From Melitaea cinxia (Eukaryota > Arthropoda > Insecta > Lepidoptera > Nymphalidae): a stretch of DNA of 64,000 nt. Shown piece after piece: positions 11,360 through 23,700 of this stretch. Below the pieces are notes generated by a model. It did not search any database, was not told where the DNA came from, and saw only the letters and a list, made by a program, of their open reading frames with translations. The first letter of the stretch is position 1, and each line of letters begins with the position of its first letter. The stretch is taken from contig NC_059415.1 of assembly GCF_905220565.1 (NCBI RefSeq), forward strand, positions 3,888,001 to 3,952,000, read 5' to 3'. The position numbers were made by a program, and so were the translations under genes.

Positions 11360-11651
11360 TTTTTTTTTTAATATAGTAGTTATCGATTTTTAATAAATCT
11401 GTTTAAAAAAATTCTATTATCTGTGCCGTCGTCGGTAAGGCAGCTGCACAAGTAGCGCCAGCTCTGTTTTACCGACGAACATTGACGATCTGTCATGGCG
11501 AATTGTGGTGTACGTTCCGTGCACAGTAAAACATAAATAATGATTCTTAGAAAATATAATTTACAAATGTGCGATAAAAAAACTCATGCATATTCTAAAA
11601 TATCATGATTAAAGTGTGAGACGTATAATTTAGGTTTAAGTGAGCATTAAA
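11360..11651 (+). promoter_or_regulatory. Putative RYBP promoter and 5' leader
   Basis: GC content rises here relative to both sides, between an AT-rich flank and the RYBP start codon. A TATCGAT motif (about 11383-11389) resembles the insect DREF core. The leader holds at least two short upstream frames: ATGGCG at about 11495 (13 codons) and ATGATT at about 11540 (22 codons). A GCCAT core on the minus strand overlaps the first, matching the core of YY1/Pleiohomeotic sites. The transcription start is not visible; a 5' UTR intron cannot be excluded. Confidence 0.35.
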
Positions 11652-11787
11652 ATGGACAAGAAAAATGCCATTCGGAGAGGCAAGAGGCCATCCAAAGTTC
11701 TCGAAGAAAATTATTGGGATTGCAGCGTTTGTACATACAGAAATAACGCTGAAGCTTTTAAATGCTCAATGTGCGACGTTAGAAAAG
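11652..11787 (+). CDS. RYBP: RYBP coding exon 1 (zinc finger)
   Basis: The start ATG (AAAATGGAC context) is the first ATG in frame with the zinc finger. The exon encodes residues 1-45 plus one base of codon 46, including the basic RRGKRP patch (residues 8-13) and all four zinc-binding cysteines. The donor is AAAAG|GTAATT. The unspliced frame would stop three codons later, which is why the exon looks tiny in a plain reading-frame scan. Confidence 0.93.
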
Positions 11788-14700
11788 GTAATTATTAGTT
11801 TATTTTACACACATTTCACCAAAATCACTCATAACAAATTTAAATGGGGTACTTTTAAAATACGTGGATTATTATTTATGTAGTGGGTGAATTGGTTATT
11901 TGTAAAGTTTTTTTATTGCGGTAGGTACTACGTAGAAAGAAATCTGCAATCTGCATTATGCTAAGTTAAGTATAAATTATGCATAACCTTAAAAAGGTAC
12001 GAAGACGAGTATTGATTGGACGAAAGTTAACTTTCGTAAGACTGTAAGACATATAGCAGCATTTCAGTCAATGTTGTAGCATATCGACTTACGTTTAGTT
12101 TGTATTATATTTTATTTGTTAAAATTGTTTCTTTTCAACATGATAATGTGTTCAATATGACAATATATATTACATGAAGTAATATGTAATTTTTTTTCAT
12201 TGTCTTTTAGCTGACAAAAATAGATATAAGTATTTTAGTTTTAATATTCACTGGTTACTTGTAAGCTACGAATGTAAACAAATTCCCTAATAAAATTAGT
12301 GCTAAAACATTCCGCTCTTTGGCGCTACTGTCCTATAACCCTATCATGTCAAATTATCATTACTATAATCCGTCTCAGTGTGAAGTGACTACTCTTCAAA
12401 TTGTCGGTATAAAAATCGTTGACCTTTTATCGAGATTGGCGTAAACTTGTAATTTTATCATACCTGTACAGTATAACGAGTTTACTTTATAATTATTATT
12501 GATGAAATAAGTTGTCTTTGTTTTAACCCATTTGTTATCGATTTTACACATAAGAAAACACACAAAGTAGACAAAGGTAGACATGTTTTTATTTAAATTT
12601 TAAAAATGGTATAACATGTAGGTATGTAAAAACAGTACGGGTTACTTAAAAGAAAGGACTTGATTAGTTATATTATAATGGTATCTATATATTTTAAAAT
12701 GTATTTCATTATTCACTTGTGAATTTCATTAGATAGGTATATTCATCATCATCATCTAATAATGTAGTACTACTAAATTACTTTGTTTCATTCGTACCAA
12801 AATAGAAAAATGTGTATGTTCTTATTTTCTTGATTATTATTTGCTATAAAAATGTTGTAATCTTGTCTGTTTATCTTGGTAAACTATAGCGACTCTAAAA
12901 TTGTAATCGAAGTGAGATAAGGGACGGGTTACTGTCAAAACGCTACCCGTGTTACAGATAGGGAAAATCCAATACTTAAAGAGATTATCGATCGCAACAC
13001 GTATTTAGTTATGGCACATGTTGGAATTGACGACGTGTTGTCGTAGCGGTCATAGTACTAGCTGTTGAGCTGGTGGTCGCGGGTTCGAGTCACACAATTA
13101 CCAAACATTTGTATAGCCAATACAGATAGATGTTTGTCATAGTCTGGGCGTTTGCGCTTGTGTATTGTGTTTCCGTGCCTCGAATAAAAGGGCTTTAAAT
13201 CCTAGGGGACCGTTGAATGAGATGCGTTTATATAAAGGATTTTGAAAAATATATTTGTTAATTTGCCTCGTAAGAGTATGTAAATGTTAAATATACTCAA
13301 AAAAAGTTTACTCTAGTGAGGAGACGGATTAAAACTTAAAAGGACCGACACTAATTTTAGCCGATTATCCGACTTGTCGGTCGCGACAACCGAAAGCCGA
13401 CTGTCGCTAGTGCCGACCTTTTTTCCTAGAACTTGTAACATTACTTGAATTCAAAGGAATAGTTCTGTTCTTGAAGCTATATTTTTATTTATATTTATAT
13501 ACCAGCCGTGGCCACGACTTCGTCCGCGTAGAATAGAAAAAAAAATGTTCAGTTCGCAGTTACATAATAAATAAATTTCCAAAATAAAAGTAGCCTAAGT
13601 TACTCCTCATTACATCAGCTATCTGCTAATGGAAGTCCTGTCAAAATCGGCCCAGGCGCTCAAGAGATTAGCCGGAACAAGCAGACAGACAGACAGACAA
13701 AAATTATAAAAAATGTTATTTTGGTATATTTACAGTGTATACATCCAAATGCATTTAGTAAAAAGCGGTTATTTTTATATTACAAACAGACACTCCAATT
13801 TTATTTATTTGTATAGATATAAATGCGTCTTCGTGAAGTAACTAAGATCTCAAATTTAAAGTAAAAAGCATTTGGATACATGATTATGTAGGTTCTTTCT
13901 TCAAAGTTGTTGATATTTGCGTTTTTATATTATTGGTTTGTTGCCAGGAAATAGAAAATATATTGAATTGCGACTGAAAGCATTCTTACGATAGACGAAA
14001 AAAGTGTTCAATAATTGTTTTGATAACAAAAAAAAAACCGACTCCACGAGTAATATATTAAAACGTAATAATCGTAATAAGCAATTTTATTATATATACG
14101 TTATAAACTATCAATTTTATTATATATTATATAGGCGAAACGATATTGAGGCACGCATTACAAATTTTTATTGATGCGCGCCTGTAACACTTCATACATG
14201 TGTAATATTGTTTAGGTTTAATAAACCGATTGTAAAAAATACAGGTGCTATGTTGTTATGTGGTAAAAAAAATGTTTAAAATATTTATGACATATTTATA
14301 AGCCGTTTAATTAAATTATTAGGATATTTAAATAATAAGAAAGAACGTAAATGGAAAAAAGGTATGTATTGGCCTTTCAATAACATTTCAGACAACAATA
14401 AACATTATAATAAAATTCCTACCAAGTCAAAACAATACCATTATAAACATTGCAAACAATATGCACAAAATTGCTTAATTTCTATTGAAATAAACACATA
14501 CCAAGTAAAGTTGCAAAAATACGTAAAACAAAAGCAACATTATATATGGATATAATATAAATTATAATCCACCAAAGAAAAAACAATAAAAAAAAAGTGT
14601 TTGTCTTTGGTGTAGGGTTTTCTGAGGATGCCTGTTAGTTTCTAGCACTAAAGACAAGAACATTACGAACGTTAAGAAAATTATATGTATGAAAAGCCGG

Positions 14701-17700
14701 GGCGAATCGCTAGCAATGGTAAATAATAATTGTTACGTAAGATGACTTACGAGTAAGGTAAACGTTTCTCCGTAATTTTACGACAGCGGAAGTACGCTAT
14801 TATTTCCGACACGATTGTGACGCATTTAGCACGTAACAGAAAAAAAAGTTTTTTGTAAAAACGGTTGTTATAGGGCTTAATGTTTAGTGTTTGATAATTT
14901 AAGGTTCATTAGTTATATTATACATACATTATATATACAAACATTAGTTATATGCTCAGAATATAATTGTGTTTGCTTGCTAACGAAAAAAAAAAACCGA
15001 CTGCAATTACATAGACAAGAAATACAACGTAAGTTGACGAAAAAAAAATAAATAACAAACGCACTAGTCGTCACTATGATTTTCGAGGGTTCCCAACAAT
15101 TTCTCTAGGATCCCATCATCAGATCCTGGTCTCCTTATCAAAGTACCACCCCTGGGATATCTCCTTTGCAACAAAAAAATAATTATCAAAATCGGTTCAT
15201 AAACGACGCAGTTATCCCTGAACATACATTTAAAAAAGGTCGAATTGAGTAACCTTTTTGAAATCGGCTAAAAAGAAATAAATATTTAAAAAAATCAAAA
15301 TTTATTTATTCAAGTTGGCTGGAAAATCATTTTTGAATCCTCATTGCACAAAATAAAATTATATTAGTTTTTAATGACCTATTTACAGCTAAAGTTAAGC
15401 TAACCACCAAGTCGAAATTTAGATTTAACAGGTCTCTAACTAGTTAATTAAATTCCGCAGTTACTGTTTAAAAGTTTTAGGATATGATTGATTCAATTTG
15501 AACATCATGCTACAACTCAATAGTTGAATAGAAGCCGTATATATTATATTGATATGCTTGATCGATGGGTTGATTCACCTGTCTATCCCACTGCTGGGGA
15601 TAGGCCTCTTTCTCTATGTAGGAGAGGGGTTGGAGCTTAATCCCCCACGCTGCTCCACTGCAGGTTAGCGGATATATTCCCTACTACGAATAACAAATTA
15701 ATATACGTTCGGATGTAACTGCAAGGAATATCTAGTCATATAAGATAGATTGAAATATCATAGTTCAAAAAGTCCTTAACTTATTTACCATTTTTAATCT
15801 ATATTTAAAATACGGTCAAGCGTGAGCGTGACTTGCGCACGTTTTAACTCCGCGAATCGATTTTCAGTCTAACAATTAGGTAACGCAAAGTTAAACGAAA
15901 TTATAGCTGTTAAGGTTCCTAATAACTATAATCAAAGATTGATTATATAATTATATATAATTACCACTTATATTGAATATTCGTTGAGTCGATAGATCGA
16001 AGAAGCACTGGTTCGAATATTCAAATATTGGATTTTCGTATGTTTGTTTGAAATCTGTCTTATACCTAGTTGTGAAGGATAACGTCAAGAGATACGCTTG
16101 AGAAATAAATTCTATAATATACCTGCCTATCCAATATAAGCCAGTGTAGCGGATTACGGTCTAATCCGTCTACTACTTATTATAATAAAAATGTAACGGG
16201 TCGCTGTCTGTACATTTATTTATTTACAGACACAGCAACATCATTACATACATTACATTATAATAAGCTATACTCTATAATATTAAGATATTATGGATGC
16301 CAATTACAAGTATGTTCATTACTCTTAATTAATACATTTAAGATATACGAGAAAAAACATTATTGCGACTTTTATCAAACCAAACACCAAAAACCTAAAA
16401 CAATGATGTCAGAATTTTCGTCTGTTTGTCTGTGTGTTTGTGCACGCTAATCTCAGAAACGGTTTATCCGATTTAGATGTGGTTTTCACTAATATATTGT
16501 GGTAAGCTTTTCTTAACATTACTATTTGTTCATGCCAATCGGTTAACAAACAAAAAAGTTATGGCAATTTAAAGAAGCACGTTGAACACGTAAAGTCACT
16601 ATACCACGAGGACGAAGTTGCGAGCACAGCTAGTTAATAAATATAGTTATAATAAATAAATACTCTTTATTGTAAACCACAAAGAAATATTACAACAAAA
16701 GTTATATATGAAAAGAAAGATGTACAAAGGCGGTCTTATCGCTAAGAGCGATTTCTTCCAGACAACCTTTGGCCATAGGACATATAAGAAAAAGAGAAGC
16801 GGGAGGGAAGTGTACAAACAGTTGATAAAGAATTGGCATAAAGTTAACAAGCCGTATGATATTAACAGAAGTAAATATACATATACACAAACATATACAC
16901 ACAGTAAATATATACATATATGCAAATTAATATATACATATATACTACACTAGCTGACCCGGCGAACTTCGTATCGCCTAACACAAACTTTATCGCATGG
17001 TATTAAAGTTCAAATTGACTTTTAAGTATTATCACAAATCTTTTGTATGGGAGTATAGAAAAGTGTTGTTTTTAGACTTTTTCAGGAAATTTAAAATTTT
17101 TTTTTTTTTAGAATTTTTCTCTCCGTAAGAACCATTCTCGTAGTTCAAGGAACATTTTAAAAAAAGAATTAGCGAAATCGGTCCAACCGTTCTCGAGTTT
17201 TGCGCTTAGCAACACATTTTGCGATTCATTTTTATATATAAGATAAACAAAATACTACATAATATATATATTTATGGAGCTGATAATGATATTTATGAGT
17301 TATTTAGTGACAAAAAATGCGCCTTTAGATATTTTTTAAAACAAGCAAGAGATTGAGCTTTTCTTATAGTGAGAGGAAGAGAGTTCCAAAGTTGTACAGC
17401 TTTAACAGAAAAGGAATTTGAATAAAAGGAAGTAGTATGGGAAGGAGTATTGAGTGTTAAGGTGGAAGATGACCTGAGGGAACGCTCATGAGTGTCACAG
17501 AGAAACTCAAAGCGATTTTTTAGATAAAGCGGTGTATCTGGATGGAAAAGTATACAATATAGTAAAGAAAGGATGTGCGTATTCCTGCGAAAGCGGATAG
17601 GGAGCCACTTGAGTTGATTACGAAAATCGGAGACATGGTCATATTTGCGAAGACCAAATATGAACCGTATGCAGAGATTCTGGAGGCGCTCTAGCTTATT

Positions 17701-20700
17701 TAACTGCTCCTCTTTAAGATCTAGGTAACAAATATCAGCATAGTCAAGAATTGGTAGTAGGAGTGACTGTGCTAACGCAATTTTGGTAGGCATAGGAAGA
17801 AAATTATTGAAGCTAGCTATAAATAGTATTAGGCTTATTCAAATTGACCAGTTGAAGTTTGCAATGCTTCTGGTGTTGCAGGCGTCTATAAGTTACGGTA
17901 TCCGCTTACCATAGGTGAGCCGTAGACTTGATTGACGACCACCAACGCTTGTTGGACGACCGAGTCTTATAAAAAAATGTTTAAATAGTGTGGCAAAGCT
18001 AAGTATTATATTCTTAACACGAATAGACTGTAGTCACAACTCGCTCTATAGAATGCAACTATCATATGAAATTATATCCCTAATAATACAGGTATTATTA
18101 GGGATACATTACTCTTGCATACAATCAGAAACACTTAGTTATTCTTTCAGTATAGATTAAAATTAAATCATTATTGAATCACTCGAGGTTTTAGTTTGTA
18201 GTGTGTTTGTTGTTGACTCTGGTATAATGGTGCGTGTGCCGTGTCGGCGGAGCATTAAGTACCGACGGTCGGCATCAACGTGGTGGATTAAACTCCTATC
18301 CTTCTCCTACATGGGGAAAACCTGCACCCAGTAGCCTGTGCCCAGCTGTGGAATATAACAAGCCGAATCGAAGTTTGTAAACCCATTTGTGATATTAAAA
18401 ACATTCTATATGTACATTGGAATGCAAATACCTAAGTACATTTTTGAATTTGAAAAAGAATATCTTTCAATTTTTTTGTGATCGGTACCTATTGTTGCGT
18501 TCTTAGTATTATAACAGTGTTATTGTAGCGACCAATTGTAAGTGCGTCATTCGGATTATCGGATTAACATAACGAAAATCGCAAGTATTTAAGGTGGTTG
18601 TACATGAGTTTTTACTGTGGTTTTCCATTATTGGTATTTATTTTCTGCTTATAAGTTAACCCAGCTGCTAGTTAAGTTAGTACCCAGCGAACGCACACGC
18701 CAAATTTTCTGGTAATTTTTTTCTTCTTCTATATATTAACCTTGATCTTACAATAACAAAAACAAAAAAGTTGTATCCAATTTAGTGCAGTCGTCCGGAA
18801 CTAATGCTCGTACATTCGGTATTAAGTTTATAAGAGATATGATCCTCGCAGTTATTAATAAAACAGCCTATAAACTCATATGTAATTAGCTCTATAAAGT
18901 AAACAAAGTGATCACTATTACGATAAGCTCGTTTTTACGAGCGCTTACATTTTATTACCCATATTATAAATAATAATTCTGAAATAGTATATCTAAATTC
19001 AGAATGAAAACCGACCACTGTGAATTGGTCTCTCGGGCCTTTACTATATCTTCAGAAAATGATTCATGTAGGATGAATGATATAGGAACTGGGTTTCAAT
19101 GGAGTTCAGAAAGTTAGTTCTTAATGGAAAACAATTGAAAAATACTGTTAAAATTTAAAAGTTAATAACACGAGTCTTAGTAAATCGATCGTATATTGCA
19201 TATTTACTAAATATAATATAATGATTCATATATACTTCTCTGCAAAGTCTACATTCGGAAAGGTGGTAGCTTCATATTAACACAACATTTTATAGTACAA
19301 TAACAATGTGCCTTTCAAAGCCAAATAAAATTATCATTTATTTTCCTGATTGCCATATTGCCTTTGTTCTTTGTTAATCATTTATTTATTTGCCTGATTT
19401 TGATTTTAAAACAACTGTAAATCTGTCACGCTGGACTATCATCGTTTTCGTCCGTCCGTCCATCGTTTCCAGATTAATTTTTTTAACCTTAAAGTAACTA
19501 GTAGCTGTTTCCTACAATAGGTATCCACTAAATTCCTGTGGTATGTGGTACACCCACGCTGTTTCTGTTTAACTAACTGGGTTCTTAATTATCACTGCCT
19601 CTTGACAATTATATGTATTACTAAAGTTTTGTTAATTCTAAAAATTAACATTCAAGAGAGAGAGAGAGAGGGAGAGAGGAAGAGAGAGAGAGAGAGGGAG
19701 AGAGGAAGAGAGAGAGAGAGGGAGAGAGGAAGAGAGAGAGAGAGAGGGAGAGAGGAAGAGAGAGAGAGAGGAAGAGAGAGAGAGGGAGAGAGGAAGAGAG
19801 AGAGAGAGGGAGGGAGAGGGAGAGAGAGAGGGAGAGAGTGAGAGAGGGAGAGAGAGAGGGAGAGGGGGGGGGGAGAGCTCTAGAAGTACGAAAATAAGAT
19901 AAAATTAGCTCTTTAAAAAGATTGGTAAACATCATGATCTTGAACTATTATTTTTGCTTTCTCGTCTTAAGCGGTTTCGCATCGTTTAAGTTTCCGAGCT
20001 TGTCAAGTTATTGTTACCATTTACGGTTACTCTAGAAACCATACAAATAATCATAAACCATTCGTAGCTTGATGCCTCATTACATTTTTAAAAAGTTACT
20101 TGAGAGTAAAAAAGACTAAATTGGACTTCTAATCCGGTTTTATCATACAAATATAGATAAATATAGTTATATACATACATAGCTTTCTAGATGATATTTT
20201 CATATTTATTATTTTTATACATTACATAGGAGGGAACTATTCTTGGTTTTAACCTTTATGTCTGCGGAAAAGCATAAAAGAACCCGATTTTCCTTCACGC
20301 CTACTTTTTCTAAAGATGTTCCTGAAGGACTTCTAAAACTATTAATATCTTAATTAAATCACTAAAATTAAACTCTTGTTCGTCTTAAAGAAAAAAAAAT
20401 GTTTTTTTTTTTAAATTTTAACTTGATAAGCAGTGTATCCGTTGTAGTTGGTTTATATTTTGTTGACTGTACTTTATTATTTAGTCTGAAAACCATGAAG
20501 TTCAGATCGACAGATAGTTCAAATTTGATTTGATTCACTATTGATATACAGTTTCTTAAAAAAAAATTCGAAATTTATTTCATGTACACAATTTGCCTGT
20601 TTATAGTTTACCATAAGTATAAACATCGTTTAAAATTAATTTATAGGTTGGCCCTAAACGATTCAGCCCGTTTGATGCCGTTGGCTGTGAAATGTTTAAT

Positions 20701-23700
20701 CTCTCACAAAATTAATTTAACAGTTCATTTAATCTAAAAATAAATAAATAAATAAACGCACATCACATTAAATTAGGAAAAATCTTTCAAAATAATGTCT
20801 AACTGTATAGAAATATTTCAAATTCAATTCAAAATAAAAAACGAATATTCTACATCGTTTACTGAAATAACCAATTTCATAAAAGTTAGCAAACCGTTTC
20901 TAAAACAAAATTCCATACAAATAAACTATATTCGATACTAAAAACCTTTTACAACAGTTGTCAATAGTCTAATGTAGTTGGTTAAGAGAAGGAAGTCTGC
21001 TAATGGTGAAATTGTGTCGTGTTGGAATATAGAAGCGGGGAAATTCAATCGAGAGGCGCGGAGAGGTACAGGAGGCCCGAGGCGTGCGGGAAAGTTGTTG
21101 TTTCGTGAAAATGGAGATAGTGAGCGTATTGTGTGTGTTTTAACGTTTTGTAAAAGTTTTCACATTGAATATTGGTAACATTTTAACGTGTTAAGAAATG
21201 TGGGTAGTTTGAGAAGTTATTGAACGTTGAATTTTAAAAATAGGATTTGGTGCTTGTTTTGACAAATTAACCATGTAAAAACTCGAAACAACATATAGTC
21301 ATTAAAACCTCGTGTAGAAGTGTTACTTATTATTACTTCTCTTAGTTTTTTCGTATAACATGTTGTCCGTTTATATTGGATACCACGATGTTTCTGGTGC
21401 AGTTGTGCAAAATTTTTTTCTAACGATCGCGATTCTGATACAACCTAGTTGCTTTGGAAAGCACATAAATCAATCATTCGCAAATGTTATAATAGACACA
21501 TATCCATCGTACGCCACAATAGACAAAGATTTTCGTTATCACACACTGAAGCAGTGTGACAGACGGGCTCCGAACCTTTTGCTATGTAGATAGAAGGCCT
21601 TCGCCCAGCAGCTGTTTCAGCTCAATTCAATATTGTCTAAAATAGTAAGCTAAATATGTAATCATCCGTGCTACGAGGATCTGGTAGTGTAAATGTGATT
21701 TTTATCCAGGAACATCAACTCGCAAACCTCGCATCAACCCCGCGCTTGTCGCTGCCCAAGCGGCCGGCACTGCTCCCACTAGTTCTCAGAAACGACCGAG
21801 GTCAGCCAACTCGTTCAAAAAGAAACAACGTCCGCCTCGACTCGACAACGTCGATAGGAGCTCGGCGCAGACTAGAGAGGTATGAAATGAGAATTTTTAA
21901 GTTCGTTTTTATTATTTACTGAGGTAGGACACAGCAGGAAATATCCTGCTCGAAATCTGGAGCATCCCGACTGGAGAAATACCTCGACCTTACAAGAAGA
22001 TCACAGCTAAATAATACTGCTTTCAAGCAGTGTTGTGTTCCTGTTGGTGACCAGAGCTCCTGGTGATGTCGGTAACGAGTTTGCGATACTTCTGGTATTG
22101 TTGGCGTCTATTAACAAGCTACGGTAATTGCTTGCCATCGGGTGAACCGTATGCTTGTTTGCCGACCTAGTTGTATACAAAAAAATGTCTACTTATTTGA
22201 AGTTTGCAAATAGAAGCATTGGTTTGGACCGTTTTGGTATTATTGCTGTAGTTTTGCTTAATGGTTACAGACACATGCTTTCTAAGAGTATACATGCGGT
22301 CGTCATAGCGGGCTATCCATAAATTACGTCACCTAAATTTCTAGATGTTTGACCCCTCTCACGTCATTTATGAGACCCATCCCCTCAGTGATACGTCACA
22401 TATTTTGCAATTATACTTTGCAGTATTTTAAGTTCGTTGTTCAAATATCATGTTTTAATACTAACAATTAAATATTTTATGTTTTCAAATGTAATGTCAT
22501 AAAATTATAGACCTGTCCCATCTGACCTCATCTATCCCCCACAGACCCCTTGTCACACTTTGCCCCCCCCCCCTGCTTTACGTGTGCCGTAATTTATGGA
22601 CGGTTCCTTGGTTCTCGCTTGAAACATGAATTTACCACTAAATTTGTATTACTGTTTAGGATTGGTATTTATCTTGATAAAATATTACTTTATTTGTCCA
22701 GCATTATTAGATAAGGAATATTTTATATATTAGTACATCTTCTATCAAATTTTTGACTAGCCCGTTTGAGCAGTTTGCAGTGCCCAGTTGCTTTCTGCTC
22801 CGGGGGTTGTGGGTTCGATTCCCACCCCGAGTCTGGGTGCAATATATATATATTTATTTATATATGTAGTACTTTATTGTATGTTTATCGAAAAAAAAAA
22901 ATGTAGCTATAGCAGTCGGCTGTCGCCTATAACACAAGCAGCATTAAGTTGCTTTCTTTAGGAACAGACGACCGTGTGTGTATTGTAGATATTTATATAT
23001 TTAAAAAAATATCAAAAATAAAGTTATAACTAATACGAATGTCTTAATAACAATAAAAAGTCAATATGTGTCTAACAAGCGCCTGCCGTTAAAAAAAAAT
23101 ACCATAATTTTCCGTACAAAACAGTAAAGGCGATTATATAACGTTATGTATACTAAAAATTTATGCACAAAAAGGAAAGTAAGCGAACGTTACCAACAGT
23201 TAGTTACACGGTCACGGAAGGTTTACTAGATGCAGCGATAAAATATTTCAGATCGATGATAAAAACACATATTTTAATATAAATGAAGATGTAAGCAACG
23301 ATACGGAGTAACAATATTTGAATATTAACAAAGCCAACAGTCAGCTACATGCAGGTGAAAAATCAACTGCATGTAACATCATTCTTCGGAAAGCGTAGTT
23401 TGTACAAGACTCTGGTTATGAGCAATATTAATTTCACAATGATTTGCATAAAACTCGACTTGTGTATGAATATGTAAGAGGTAGTACGAATTTTTGCTTT
23501 TTTATTATTAGTGAAACGTATGAAAAATTCTTAGTAATGTTTAAAAGTAAAGAATGTACAGGTGAACTTTCGCGAGTAAAGAATTACTAAGAGAATAAAA
23601 AGAACCCACCTGTAAGGTACAAATACCTAAAAAAATGTATATAGGACAAAATTTGGTCCCAATACTCCTGGACTTTTGTCGACTTCAATGAAAGTTAACA

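Larger units (their letters stand above)
16635..17830 (-). mobile_element. Non-LTR LINE 3' part (CR1/Jockey-like), interrupted by a Helitron
   Basis: Minus strand: the C-terminal ORF region (17793-17293) is followed by a 3' UTR that resumes beyond the Helitron. The UTR contains the stem ATCGCT-CTT-AGCGAT (about 16738-16752), a CAATAAAGAG signal and a TTATT tail. The same 3' UTR core recurs at 43715-43855. The join of ORF and UTR into one element is an inference from order and orientation. Confidence 0.65.

Noticed and set aside
13060..13100. Possible tRNA gene (GGTTCGAGTC)
   Set aside because: No acceptor or anticodon stems can be paired around it; it is a SINE head.
16647..16953. Three overlapping frames of 70-92 codons
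   Set aside because: They lie in the 3' UTR of the LINE; the AT-rich hydrophobic composition comes from repeated ATATAC sequence.
19545..19935. Long frames on both strands made of Glu/Arg/Gly or Leu/Ser/Pro repeats
   Set aside because: They are translations of the polypurine tract; no start context, no non-repetitive coding part.
22800..22830. Possible tRNA gene (GGTTCGATTCC)
   Set aside because: Only the T-arm-like part is present, followed by a SINE body.
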